A DNA stretch of 6,195 nt from Nitrososphaerota archaeon (lineage in GTDB: Archaea; Thermoproteota; Nitrososphaeria; Nitrososphaerales; JAHFOH01). The stretch spans positions 1 through 6,195 of the forward strand of contig JAHFOH010000083.1 in assembly GCA_023266955.1 (NCBI GenBank), given 5' to 3'. The notes under the pieces were generated by a model. The model made no database searches and was not told where the DNA came from. It worked only from the letters and a program-made list of their open reading frames with translations. Shown here piece by piece: positions 1-6,070 of the stretch. The number at the start of each line of letters is the position of its first letter. Position 1 is the first letter of the stretch. The position numbers and the translations under genes were made by a program.

Positions 1-304
1 GGGGATCCTACTCCTACGTGGAAAGGTGAAGGAGAATGAAATTACCATAACAGAGCTTGTGATTCCTCCCCTCGCAACTCATGCAGAGGCCTTCTCGAGT
101 TTCCCGTTAATCATGCTTCCAGCAGATGCTTCGATATTGGGCGTTGCGCACTCCCATCCTTCAGGAGCGCTAAGACCCTCGACGCAGGATATTACGTACA
201 TGTATGGAAGATTGATGTTAATAGTCGGCTATCCGTTCGAATCGGAGAGAGACATAGCGGTTTTCGACAAAGAAGGCAACTTGGCCGTTTACGAAGTCAT
301 CTGA
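1..304 (+). CDS. JAMM/MPN+ (Mov34/PAD-1, M67-type) metalloprotease, 5'-partial
   Basis: The reading frame is open from the left edge (first full codon at 2) to a TGA at 302-304, giving about 100 residues of a protein whose N-terminus is outside the window. A GTG at 26 could be read as a start, but the residues before it (GILLLRGK) form the first beta strand of a JAMM domain, so the gene is truncated by the window. The zinc site is clear: AHSHPSG followed by RPSTQD matches the HxH-x7-S-x2-D pattern, with both His and the Asp as ligands. The catalytic Glu normally precedes the ILLLRG strand by a few residues and must lie upstream. Known family members remove ubiquitin-like modifiers (archaeal SAMP/Urm1-type proteins) or process sulfur-carrier proteins in the cytoplasm. 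Which substrate this one uses cannot be told. The protein ends soon after the domain, so it is probably a single-domain enzyme of usual length. Confidence 0.85.
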   Translation, partial: GILLLRGKVKENEITITELVIPPLATHAEAFSSFPLIMLPADASILGVAHSHPSGALRPSTQDITYMYGRLMLIVGYPFESERDIAVFDKEGNLAVYEVI

Positions 305-313
305 AATTCTACT

Positions 314-327
314 GCATAAACATTATC
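314..327 (+). promoter_or_regulatory. Possible promoter of the M6 protease gene
   Basis: The 59-bp gap after the JAMM gene contains an AT-rich stretch (ATAAACATTATC) about 38-48 nt before the TTG start at 364. This would place transcription initiation some 10-15 nt before the start codon under the usual archaeal TATA-to-start spacing of about 26 nt. No good Shine-Dalgarno sequence is seen. The match to an archaeal TATA box is weak, so this is tentative. Confidence 0.25.
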
Positions 328-363
328 AAGCGCACTCAAGTTCATCATAGAATTCACCGCGCC

Positions 364-1974
364 TTGCGCAATTTTTCAACTCGAGTTCTCATTGCTCTCC
401 TTCTTCTTAGCACTCTCCGCACGTCCTTTGCCTATTCTGAATCGACGAGCCTCGAAGTCTTTGGCACTCCTTCAGGCGTTCAGAAGGTCATAGTAATCCC
501 GGTTCAGTTTCCTGACGCGTCCGGCTCGGCCTCTCTCCAGGAGCCGCTAGACCACCTCCTCATGCAATTGAATCAGTATTACACGGAGGTATCATATCGG
601 AAGGTAAGTCTCCAAAGCGATGTCTTACGCAAATGGATCACGCTCCCAAAGAGAATCGCCTTCTACGGGGCCGATGCGTCCGAACATGGAGACGATGCTG
701 GAGGAAACAGTCAGGGCAGCTGGCAAATGATACTGGACGCGATTCCACTCGCTGATCCGGATGTTGACTTCTCAAAATATGAGAGCCTAATAATCATGCA
801 TGCGGGTAATGACCAAGCTAAGACCTCGCCCAGAAGACTCTCATCCGAAATATGGTCCAAGACCTTTTGGAATCAACCGTCCGCGGTTAGGACTATAGAC
901 GGCGTTAGCATCGACAAGGCGTCAATAGTCTCTGAATTTAGCCTATTGGGGGTATGGGCGCATGAATTCGCCCATCAAATCGGGTTCCTGCCCGATCTTT
1001 ACGATAGCAAAAATCTGGACCACCAGTTCGTGGGACCGTGGTCGCTGATGGACGGAGGTGCAAGCCTCGGAAAGCCACCAGGCAGCACGCCATCCCATCT
1101 CGAGTCATGGAGCAGAATCAAGCTGGGATGGCTATCTCCAGCAACCACGATACAACGAGAAGGGGAATTCACTCTCAATCCCCTCGAGCTTCCTGATGGA
1201 ATACGCGCTCTGCAGATCCCTCTTAACAATGGAAACTACTACCTTCTAGAGTTGAGACGGAGGATCGGCTTCGACTCATCCCTACCTGAACAGGGAGTCC
1301 TAATCTACTTAGTTGATGAAACTAAGGGGAGTGGACAGGGGCCTGTTAGAGTAATCGACGCGAACAACGGGACCGCAACGCTGAAGGACGCGCCATTCTC
1401 CACAGGTAGCGCTTTTGCGGATGAACGTAACAAGGTTTTCATCAGCGTCCTCGCTGCACCTGGTGGAGCTGTCCGAATTCGGGTCAGCACTAATCTGACG
1501 CCGACTTTATCTATACAAACTCCTGATACTCTGCCGATCTTTCAGTATACCATTGCCTCTGTGAGAGTAACACCGTCTATTCCCAATCTTCTCTTGGAGG
1601 TCTACCTTGATGAGAAGCTCTACAGAAGCTTCGATACGAGCCTGAACGGAACCTATTTGGTTCCACTCTTCTTCGACGCATCTAAGACGGGGATACATAA
1701 TCTTCGGGCTTCGTTGATCGATAGAGCCCAAAACGTGCATATCGAAACTAGTGTGCAAGTGAGGGCTGAGATTCCTGGATACATTTGGGCGTTAATCGTC
1801 GCAGGCATCTTAATTGCGATCCTTTCCATTGTGCGGAGGGCTCGTAGAGCACGTCCCCCAAGCAGCTCCCTGCCACAACCTACGGGCAATGATCAGGGAA
1901 TAGGAAGCTCGTATTCAACAAGATCCTTTACTCCCGCCTTTTCAAAGGCATTCAGCCTGATCCTGCAAGCTTGA
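364..1974 (+). CDS. Secreted, membrane-anchored M6-family (immune inhibitor A-like) metalloprotease
   Basis: This 536-residue protein starts at TTG 364. No ATG or GTG lies in frame between the previous gene and that codon, and starting there gives a proper signal peptide: Arg at 2 and 7, hydrophobic VLIALLLLSTL at 8-18, and a likely cut after SFA at 23. The zinc peptidase core is HEFAH at 200-204 (zinc His 200 and 204, catalytic Glu 201), then Gly207, an LPDLYD segment whose Asp211 is the candidate third ligand, and WSLMD at 226-230, followed by the LGWLSP motif at 254-259 typical of M6 peptidases. A beta-rich, probably Ig-like region spans about 375-468. Residues 473-490 form a transmembrane helix followed by the stop-transfer cluster RRARRAR and a Ser/Pro-rich tail of about 40 residues, so the enzyme should face outside with a cytoplasmic tail. 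The family degrades extracellular proteins. Spacing in the zinc motif is one residue longer than the usual HExxHxxGxxD. The last 27 codons lie antisense to queC. The substrate is unknown. Confidence 0.87.
   Translation: MRNFSTRVLIALLLLSTLRTSFAYSESTSLEVFGTPSGVQKVIVIPVQFPDASGSASLQEPLDHLLMQLNQYYTEVSYRKVSLQSDVLRKWITLPKRIAFYGADASEHGDDAGGNSQGSWQMILDAIPLADPDVDFSKYESLIIMHAGNDQAKTSPRRLSSEIWSKTFWNQPSAVRTIDGVSIDKASIVSEFSLLGVWAHEFAHQIGFLPDLYDSKNLDHQFVGPWSLMDGGASLGKPPGSTPSHLESWSRIKLGWLSPATTIQREGEFTLNPLELPDGIRALQIPLNNGNYYLLELRRRIGFDSSLPEQGVLIYLVDETKGSGQGPVRVIDANNGTATLKDAPFSTGSAFADERNKVFISVLAAPGGAVRIRVSTNLTPTLSIQTPDTLPIFQYTIASVRVTPSIPNLLLEVYLDEKLYRSFDTSLNGTYLVPLFFDASKTGIHNLRASLIDRAQNVHIETSVQVRAEIPGYIWALIVAGILIAILSIVRRARRARPPSSSLPQPTGNDQGIGSSYSTRSFTPAFSKAFSLILQA
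1893..1974. other. 82-bp convergent (tail-to-tail) overlap of the M6 protease gene and queC
   Basis: Both reading frames are intact through this stretch. On the minus strand it encodes QueC residues 199-225, including zinc ligand Cys202 and one base of the Cys199 codon, so it is under strong constraint there. On the plus strand it encodes only the low-complexity cytoplasmic tail of the protease. The likely history is that the protease lost an earlier stop codon and ran into queC. Neither gene has room for a terminator between them. Confidence 0.85.
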
Positions 1975-2570
1975 CATGAGCCGCAAGCCCTCTCTCGTCC
2001 CATATAGCAACTCCATGTCAATTCAAACGGTACGCCAACCTTCAGCCCCAACCTAACGATTTGGACTTTATTCATCTTTGAAAGCGGTGTCAGTATTCTT
2101 ATTGGCCGCTTCCTCCCTATCCAAGTACCTATCCGAAGAAGCCTGTTGAATAGGCTGAAATATTCTGGAGTAGAATCGGGGAACTGCTTGAAATCCATCC
2201 TATTGTGGCCCCCTATAATCCATCTCGCTTCTATCGTCTCAGCCCAGGAGGCTGCTATTCCGTAGAAGACTGTATTACGGGCGGGAACGTATATCCCAGG
2301 TCTGTCCTTGATTTCGATGTTCAGAGACGCTTCCTTGAGTAATGTACTGTCCGCGATCTCCTTTAGGTATTGAACATCTATGACTTTATGTTCAACAACA
2401 TCAGCTGCTTTCGTCAGTTTCTCTGCTGAATCTACCTCCCTTCGATGCCTTTGATAGTAGTTGAAGGTAATAGTGTAAAGTCGCCAGCCCTTCCTTTTAG
2501 CCCACCATAGCGTTACGGCAGAATCAAGTCCTCCAGAAAGTAGAACAATTGCCTTGGTTTCTTTTGACAA
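1893..2570 (-). CDS. queC: 7-cyano-7-deazaguanine (preQ0) synthase QueC
   Basis: This cytoplasmic enzyme converts 7-carboxy-7-deazaguanine and ammonia to preQ0 with ATP. In archaea preQ0 is inserted at tRNA position 15 and turned into archaeosine. The 225-residue length is normal. The PP-loop ATP site SGGLDS lies at 12-17, VPARNT at 95-100, and the C-terminal zinc site has Cys188, 196, 199 and 202 in the family's C-x7-CxxCxxC arrangement after LTWS. The start is TTG at 2568-2570; no ATG or GTG is available in frame before the upstream stop codon, and only seven residues precede the first beta strand, as usual. It follows the methyltransferase gene by 10 bp, so the two are very likely co-transcribed from the divergent promoter near 3415. 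The substrate loop reads GHNRMDFKQFPDSTPEYF, where many QueC proteins have GVN and YPDCRPEF, so it belongs to a divergent subgroup. Its 3' end overlaps the M6 protease gene by 82 bp. Confidence 0.93.
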   Translation of the reverse strand: MSKETKAIVLLSGGLDSAVTLWWAKRKGWRLYTITFNYYQRHRREVDSAEKLTKAADVVEHKVIDVQYLKEIADSTLLKEASLNIEIKDRPGIYVPARNTVFYGIAASWAETIEARWIIGGHNRMDFKQFPDSTPEYFSLFNRLLRIGTWIGRKRPIRILTPLSKMNKVQIVRLGLKVGVPFELTWSCYMGRERACGSCQACRIRLNAFEKAGVKDLVEYELPIP

Positions 2571-2582
2571 GAAGCGGCTTCT
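2570..2582. repeat. 13-bp palindrome at the methyltransferase-queC junction
   Basis: AGAAGC-G-GCTTCT is a perfect inverted repeat with a one-base centre. It fills the 10-bp gap between the two genes and includes part of the TAG stop of the methyltransferase and the first base of the queC TTG start. In RNA only a small hairpin could form because the loop is too short. It may affect translation of queC or may be chance. Confidence 0.4.
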
Positions 2583-3393
2583 ACCCCGGCTTTCTCGCCT
2601 TGAAGATTATGGTGTAGGGAACATTCCTCCAAATCAGATACTCTTTCGCCACGTCAGGTGCATAGCACGGAGTCTCCTCAACAGGTTTCGTGCCCTTCAT
2701 CCGAACCGGCTCCGGTTCAACAATTCTTTCAACAGTAAACCCAGCTTTGGTGAGGGCGTCGTAATAATCCTGTATTGTTCGATGGTAGCTTCGGAAGCTA
2801 GCAGTCGTGCCGTCTTCAAACCTCGGCCATGTCCAAACCATGACTCCTCTTTTGAAATACTGGTCTAAGGCCCAAAGCGACCTTCCCCCAACCCGAACCG
2901 CCCTCCCCCTATTGGTGAACGGATGCGAATCCGCGAAGACGAAGAGTCCGCCCTTCTTTAGAATCCTGTAAACCTCGGAGAATACGTTGTCGAGCATCTC
3001 CACGTAAGAGAGAGCGAACGACGAGACTACGAGGTCCTTGCCCTCATCACTGAAAATTCCCAGGTGATCGATTGAGCGTACATGAAATTTTGCAGCAACT
3101 TTCTCTGTTCGGGCGAGTTCTCTGGCGAAATTGATTTGTTCGGGAGATATGTCGATGCCTTCTGCGAATGCACCAAGCTTGCTCAATGCTATTGTGTTTT
3201 GTCCTCCACCGCATCCGAGTTCAAGGACTTCTTTCCCCTTCACATCGCCAAGAAGTCTTAACTTACTTTCGCCTGGAGCTAGCGCTCCGTAGTGAAAATC
3301 TTCAGTCGAGATTCTCGTCTTGCGCTGATAGTGCCTTGCAATCTTGTTCCAACTGGCTTTGACTGAGATTCTCTGCCTCACCCAAAATTTCAT
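2581..3393 (-). CDS. Class I SAM-dependent methyltransferase
   Basis: This 270-residue cytoplasmic protein has a Rossmann methyltransferase fold. The SWNKIARHYQ helix at 14-23 is typical of small-molecule methyltransferases. Motif I is VLELGCGGG at 56-64, the acidic residue ending beta 2 is Asp81 (GIDIS), the Asp120-LVVSSFALSYV strand is motif II-like, and RILKKGGLFVFADSHPF lies at 143-159. The C-terminal part, with YHRTIQDYYDALTKAGF at 203-219 followed by EPEP, is the usual cap of the Methyltransf_11/25-like families (UbiG- or YcgJ-like relatives). The ATG start at 3391-3393 is only about 24 bases from a TATA-like box, so the transcript is probably leaderless. It is the first gene of an operon with queC. 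Partnership with QueC might suggest a deazaguanine- or tRNA-related substrate, but nothing in the sequence shows this; the acceptor is unknown. Confidence 0.87.
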   Translation of the reverse strand: MKFWVRQRISVKASWNKIARHYQRKTRISTEDFHYGALAPGESKLRLLGDVKGKEVLELGCGGGQNTIALSKLGAFAEGIDISPEQINFARELARTEKVAAKFHVRSIDHLGIFSDEGKDLVVSSFALSYVEMLDNVFSEVYRILKKGGLFVFADSHPFTNRGRAVRVGGRSLWALDQYFKRGVMVWTWPRFEDGTTASFRSYHRTIQDYYDALTKAGFTVERIVEPEPVRMKGTKPVEETPCYAPDVAKEYLIWRNVPYTIIFKARKPG

Positions 3394-3403
3394 CCAGACA
3401 AGC

Positions 3404-3419
3404 TATATCCTCTGATATA
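3404..3419. promoter_or_regulatory. Divergent promoter: inverted TATA-like repeat
   Basis: The whole spacer between the methyltransferase and the deaminase genes is 45 bp. It contains a perfect inverted repeat, TATATC-CTCT-GATATA. Read leftward, the GATATA arm lies centred about 24 nt before the methyltransferase ATG. Read rightward, the TATATC arm lies centred about 32 nt before the deaminase ATG. Both distances suit an archaeal TATA box serving leaderless or very short-leader mRNAs, and neither gene has a Shine-Dalgarno sequence in the spacer. The symmetry would also suit a dimeric regulator. Confidence 0.6.
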
Positions 3420-3438
3420 ACCTGAACGACCTAATGAT

Positions 3439-4830
3439 ATGAGTACCATCTATCTAGCAGCCATACTGAATCCACTTACTCCTTCAGAAAGCGAGTTCAT
3501 CCCAAGGGGTGCGCTGGCAGTTACCGACGACGGGAAGATCGAGTATTGCGGCAGTAGAGACAGGATGCCAAAGAGCGTCCAAGGGAGGAAGAACCACTTT
3601 GGAAGATTAGTTATCATGCCTGGCCTGATAGATGCGCATGTCCATCTCCCCCAGTACGACGTGACTGCGGTTGACGCTGAAAACTTGCTGACGTGGCTTG
3701 AAAACTATGTTTTCCCAGTTGAGGCTAGGTTATCAAAACCAAACAGGGCCATAGAGATTTCTAAGAGATTCTTCGAGGATCTAAAGACCAATGGAACGAC
3801 TACGGCTTGCGTATACACAACAATTCATCATAAAGCGACGGATGCAGCCTTCCAAGCAGCACAGAAGTCCGGTGTCAGGGTGATAATGGGGAAGGTGATG
3901 ACGGATATGGAAGTTCCTGAGGACCACTTGGAGGACACCGAGCAGTCCCTCAAACAAAGTGAAGAATTGTGCAACAAGTGGCATAATCGGGATGGGCGTC
4001 TCCATTACTCGTTCATCCCTAGAGCCGCCCCCGCATGTAGCCGGAAGTTGATGAAGGGCGCCTCAAAGCTAGCTAAGAAGTACGGTGCGTACATTCAAAC
4101 ACATCTGGCCGAAAGCTATGAAGACCTCCAATGGCTGCGTGAAGCCCACGGCTCAGCAGGTTACGTTGAAGTTTACCAAGAATGTGGAATGTTGGGGCCG
4201 AAGACCATCATGGCTCACGCCATCTATCTGACTGAGAAACAGCTGGAGATCCTGGCAAATACTAACACAAGCATCGCGCACTGTCCGAGTTCGAATCTAT
4301 TCCTCCGAAGCGGAATCATGGACCTAAGGGAAGCTATCAAACTAGGGATTAGAGTTGGGTTAGGTTCCGATGTCGCTGGAGGCCCTTCTCTCTCGATGTT
4401 CAGAGAAATGGCGATGGCAGGCTACGCATCTAAGGCTATGTGGATATTCAGGAAGTTTCTCTCCGAAAGCTTACGCGAATCCAAGGCGGACCTTGATTCC
4501 TCCGGAAAATTCGCATCAGCACTTTATCGGCAAATTCTGGAGAAACTTGGGGTTGCTAAGCAAACATTGCTCATTGACCCTCGATTCGCATTCTATCTCG
4601 CAACCCTAGGAGGAGCAACTGCTCTTGGTCTAGAGGGTCGAATTGGCAGCCTCAGGAAAAACAAAGAAGCCGATTTTTTGGTTATAGATCCTTACCGAAT
4701 AGATACTAAGCGTGGAAGAGAGCCGTTCAAGGATAGTGGTAGGCTCCTCTCTCAACTCATGTACCGTGGCGATGATCGTATTGTAGTGAAGACATTTGTG
4801 AGAGGAAGAGAGATCTTTAGTGCATCCTAG
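3439..4830 (+). CDS. guaD: Guanine deaminase-type amidohydrolase
   Basis: This 463-residue protein is close to the usual length of guanine deaminases, which hydrolyse guanine to xanthine and ammonia in purine catabolism in the cytoplasm. The metal site is complete: His67 and His69 (PGLIDAHVH), His222 (QTHLAES, with catalytic Glu225), His260 (MAHAIYL) and Asp311 (GSDVAGG). Family-specific features are PQY at 71-73 after the HVH motif (the Gln that contacts guanine), LLTWLENYVFP at 83-93, GTTTA at 119-123, the GKVMTDMEVP segment at 151-160, PRAAPACS at 194-201 (Arg195 contacts the base), HCPSSN at 281-286 and ATLGGATALGL at 388-398. An Ala stands at 196 where known guanine deaminases have Phe. 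The region at about 335-375 is longer and more charged than in common family members. The ATG at 3439 is chosen because the protein begins at once with the N-terminal beta-sandwich strand; an ATG five bases earlier is out of frame. It is divergent from the methyltransferase-queC operon. A related amino-heterocycle substrate cannot be excluded. Confidence 0.85.
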   Translation: MSTIYLAAILNPLTPSESEFIPRGALAVTDDGKIEYCGSRDRMPKSVQGRKNHFGRLVIMPGLIDAHVHLPQYDVTAVDAENLLTWLENYVFPVEARLSKPNRAIEISKRFFEDLKTNGTTTACVYTTIHHKATDAAFQAAQKSGVRVIMGKVMTDMEVPEDHLEDTEQSLKQSEELCNKWHNRDGRLHYSFIPRAAPACSRKLMKGASKLAKKYGAYIQTHLAESYEDLQWLREAHGSAGYVEVYQECGMLGPKTIMAHAIYLTEKQLEILANTNTSIAHCPSSNLFLRSGIMDLREAIKLGIRVGLGSDVAGGPSLSMFREMAMAGYASKAMWIFRKFLSESLRESKADLDSSGKFASALYRQILEKLGVAKQTLLIDPRFAFYLATLGGATALGLEGRIGSLRKNKEADFLVIDPYRIDTKRGREPFKDSGRLLSQLMYRGDDRIVVKTFVRGREIFSAS

Positions 4831-4856
4831 AATTTTCCATTTGAGTCCTTGATACG

Positions 4857-4863
4857 TTATTAA
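4857..4863 (+). promoter_or_regulatory. TATA-like box of the SDR gene pair
   Basis: TTATTAA lies in the 61-bp gap after the deaminase gene, centred 32 nt before the ATG at 4892. This is the same distance as the rightward arm of the divergent promoter before the deaminase, suggesting an mRNA with a leader of only a few bases. No Shine-Dalgarno sequence precedes the ATG. The rest of the gap holds short T-rich runs that might end deaminase transcription. Confidence 0.4.
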
Positions 4864-4891
4864 GCCCTCAGCTGCTGTTTTCGCCTATAGC

Positions 4892-5647
4892 ATGAAGCTT
4901 CATGGTAAAGTCGCGATAGTAACAGGATCGAGTAAGGGAGTCGGAAGAGCAATTGCAGTTGAGCTCGCTAGAGAGGGAGCCAAGGTTGTGGTAAATTACC
5001 GGGAGTCTAAGGATGAAGCAACGAACGTTGTTACCGAGATAGAGAAGATTGGTTCAACTGCAATAGCTGTCAAAGCAGATGTATCTGATGCCAATGAAGT
5101 CGAAACTCTCGTCCAAACAGCGATTAGGGAATTCGGAAGTATAGACATCCTTGTGAACAACGCCGGCTACATCTCAAAGAAGGTTTGGCACGCTAAGTTA
5201 AGCCATGTTACAGAGGAGATGTGGAATAACGTGATGAACGTGGATCTGAAAGGTACTTTCCTAAGCAGCAGAGCTGTCTCCCCAATCATGATGAGGCAGA
5301 AACGGGGAAAGATTCTGAACATATCCTCAACTCCTGCTCTTACGGGAGATGTTTACGGATTTGCATACAGTGTGGCAAAAGCTGGAATTCTGGGCATGAC
5401 CAAGAGTTTGGCTAGGATCTTGGCGCCACATATCCAGGTCAACGCGATGGCTCTCGGTAGTATTGAAACAGGCTGGATTGATTGGTTAAGCCCCAAGGAG
5501 GTTCAAGATCTGATTAAAGAGACGGCATTGAAGAGATTCGGCAAACCCGAAGAGGTTGCAAACCTTGCAGTGTTCTTGGCAAGCAGAGACTCTGACTACA
5601 TCACCGGGCAAACCATCGTGATTGATGGAGGATACTACGCGCACTAG
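4892..5647 (+). CDS. SDR-family oxidoreductase (FabG-like, probably NADP-dependent)
   Basis: This 251-residue classical short-chain dehydrogenase has a complete set of motifs: TGSSKGVG at 11-18 (dinucleotide binding), Asp63-Val64 (adenine contact), NNAG at 89-92, Asn116, Ser146, and Tyr159-xxx-Lys163 of the catalytic tetrad, and GRP-like and GQTIVIDGG segments near the C-terminus. Arg37 just after beta 2 (VNYRES) suggests NADP(H) rather than NAD(H). Length and sequence are closest in style to 3-oxoacyl-ACP reductases and glucose 1-dehydrogenases, but these labels do not fix the substrate in archaea, which generally lack the bacterial fatty-acid synthase. The stretch between NNAG and Trp111 is about four residues longer than in FabG, which changes the rim of the active site. 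It starts at ATG 4892 and is followed after 9 bp by a small gene likely on the same transcript. The protein should be cytoplasmic and tetrameric, as is usual for the family. Confidence 0.92.
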   Translation: MKLHGKVAIVTGSSKGVGRAIAVELAREGAKVVVNYRESKDEATNVVTEIEKIGSTAIAVKADVSDANEVETLVQTAIREFGSIDILVNNAGYISKKVWHAKLSHVTEEMWNNVMNVDLKGTFLSSRAVSPIMMRQKRGKILNISSTPALTGDVYGFAYSVAKAGILGMTKSLARILAPHIQVNAMALGSIETGWIDWLSPKEVQDLIKETALKRFGKPEEVANLAVFLASRDSDYITGQTIVIDGGYYAH

Positions 5648-5656
5648 CTGAGACGG

Positions 5657-6070
5657 ATGAAAAGAGACAGGGTCCAGCAGTTCATAGCTCAGACCTGTAG
5701 CAGTCTAGATAGTGGAGCGAAAGCACTCGTAAGAGAAGTTCTCCGAAGATGTCCCAATGGAGTTGACGTAGAGTCCATACGAGATGTCTTTCCTGTCTAC
5801 GCGGGCGCAATCTATGTTTTGCCTACCGGAGGGTCCGTCATGATCCTCGATTGGAACTTAATGAATGCTCCATTTGAGTCCCGAGGCAGGCTGCGGGAAG
5901 CGAATAGAAAGGTGGCAGTTGGACTGATCGCTCTCAACTTAGCTCACCATGCACTGAAACACACACCTGATCGTATCCATTCTCCTCAAGCATACGATGA
6001 GGCAAGAAAGCTCGCGGTGCAATGGGGCTTTGCGCGTGAAGTTAAACTGATGGAGAAGCAACTCCTGTAG
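5657..6070 (+). CDS. Small hypothetical protein with a degenerate zincin-like motif
   Basis: I do not recognise this 137-residue protein as a named family. It begins at ATG 5657, 9 bp after the SDR stop, so it is almost surely in the same transcript; upstream only weak purine-rich bases serve as a ribosome site. The N-terminal 45 residues are mostly helical and charged. Two likely beta strands follow (AIYVLP at 51-56, SVMILDW at 60-66), then a long helix ending in LAHHALKH at 95-102 and IHSPQAY at 107-113. His98, His102 and His108 have the HxxxH-x5-H spacing of HExxH-x5-H peptidases such as the YgjP/WSS1/SprT-like group, including the Ser-Pro after the third His, but Ala99 stands where the catalytic Glu should be. 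Alternatively, Glu115 in DEARKLAVQWGF resembles the third ligand of ImmA/IrrE-like proteins. There is no signal peptide or membrane segment. A non-catalytic metal-binding or regulatory role is a guess; the ORF itself is well supported by its context. Confidence 0.8.
   Translation: MKRDRVQQFIAQTCSSLDSGAKALVREVLRRCPNGVDVESIRDVFPVYAGAIYVLPTGGSVMILDWNLMNAPFESRGRLREANRKVAVGLIALNLAHHALKHTPDRIHSPQAYDEARKLAVQWGFAREVKLMEKQLL

Noticed and set aside
1..20. GGGGATCC at the left end, resembling a cloning-vector BamHI junction
   Set aside because: The bases translate in frame into the first strand of the JAMM domain (ILLLRGK), so they are genuine genomic sequence.
26..28. GTG as the start of a complete small JAMM protein
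   Set aside because: The frame stays open to the left edge and the upstream residues fit the domain, so the gene is 5'-partial.
1653..1889. 78-codon minus-strand frame just past the queC stop
   Set aside because: It is a shadow of the M6 protease coding frame, which has a coherent Ig-like, transmembrane and tail structure there.
2554..2868. 104-codon plus-strand frame opposite the methyltransferase and queC start
   Set aside because: It is antisense to two well-supported genes and its translation resembles no protein family.
5627..5631. GGAGG as a Shine-Dalgarno site for the small gene at 5657
   Set aside because: It lies about 25 bases before the ATG, too far for a ribosome site, and is explained by the conserved Asp-Gly-Gly codons of the SDR C-terminus.
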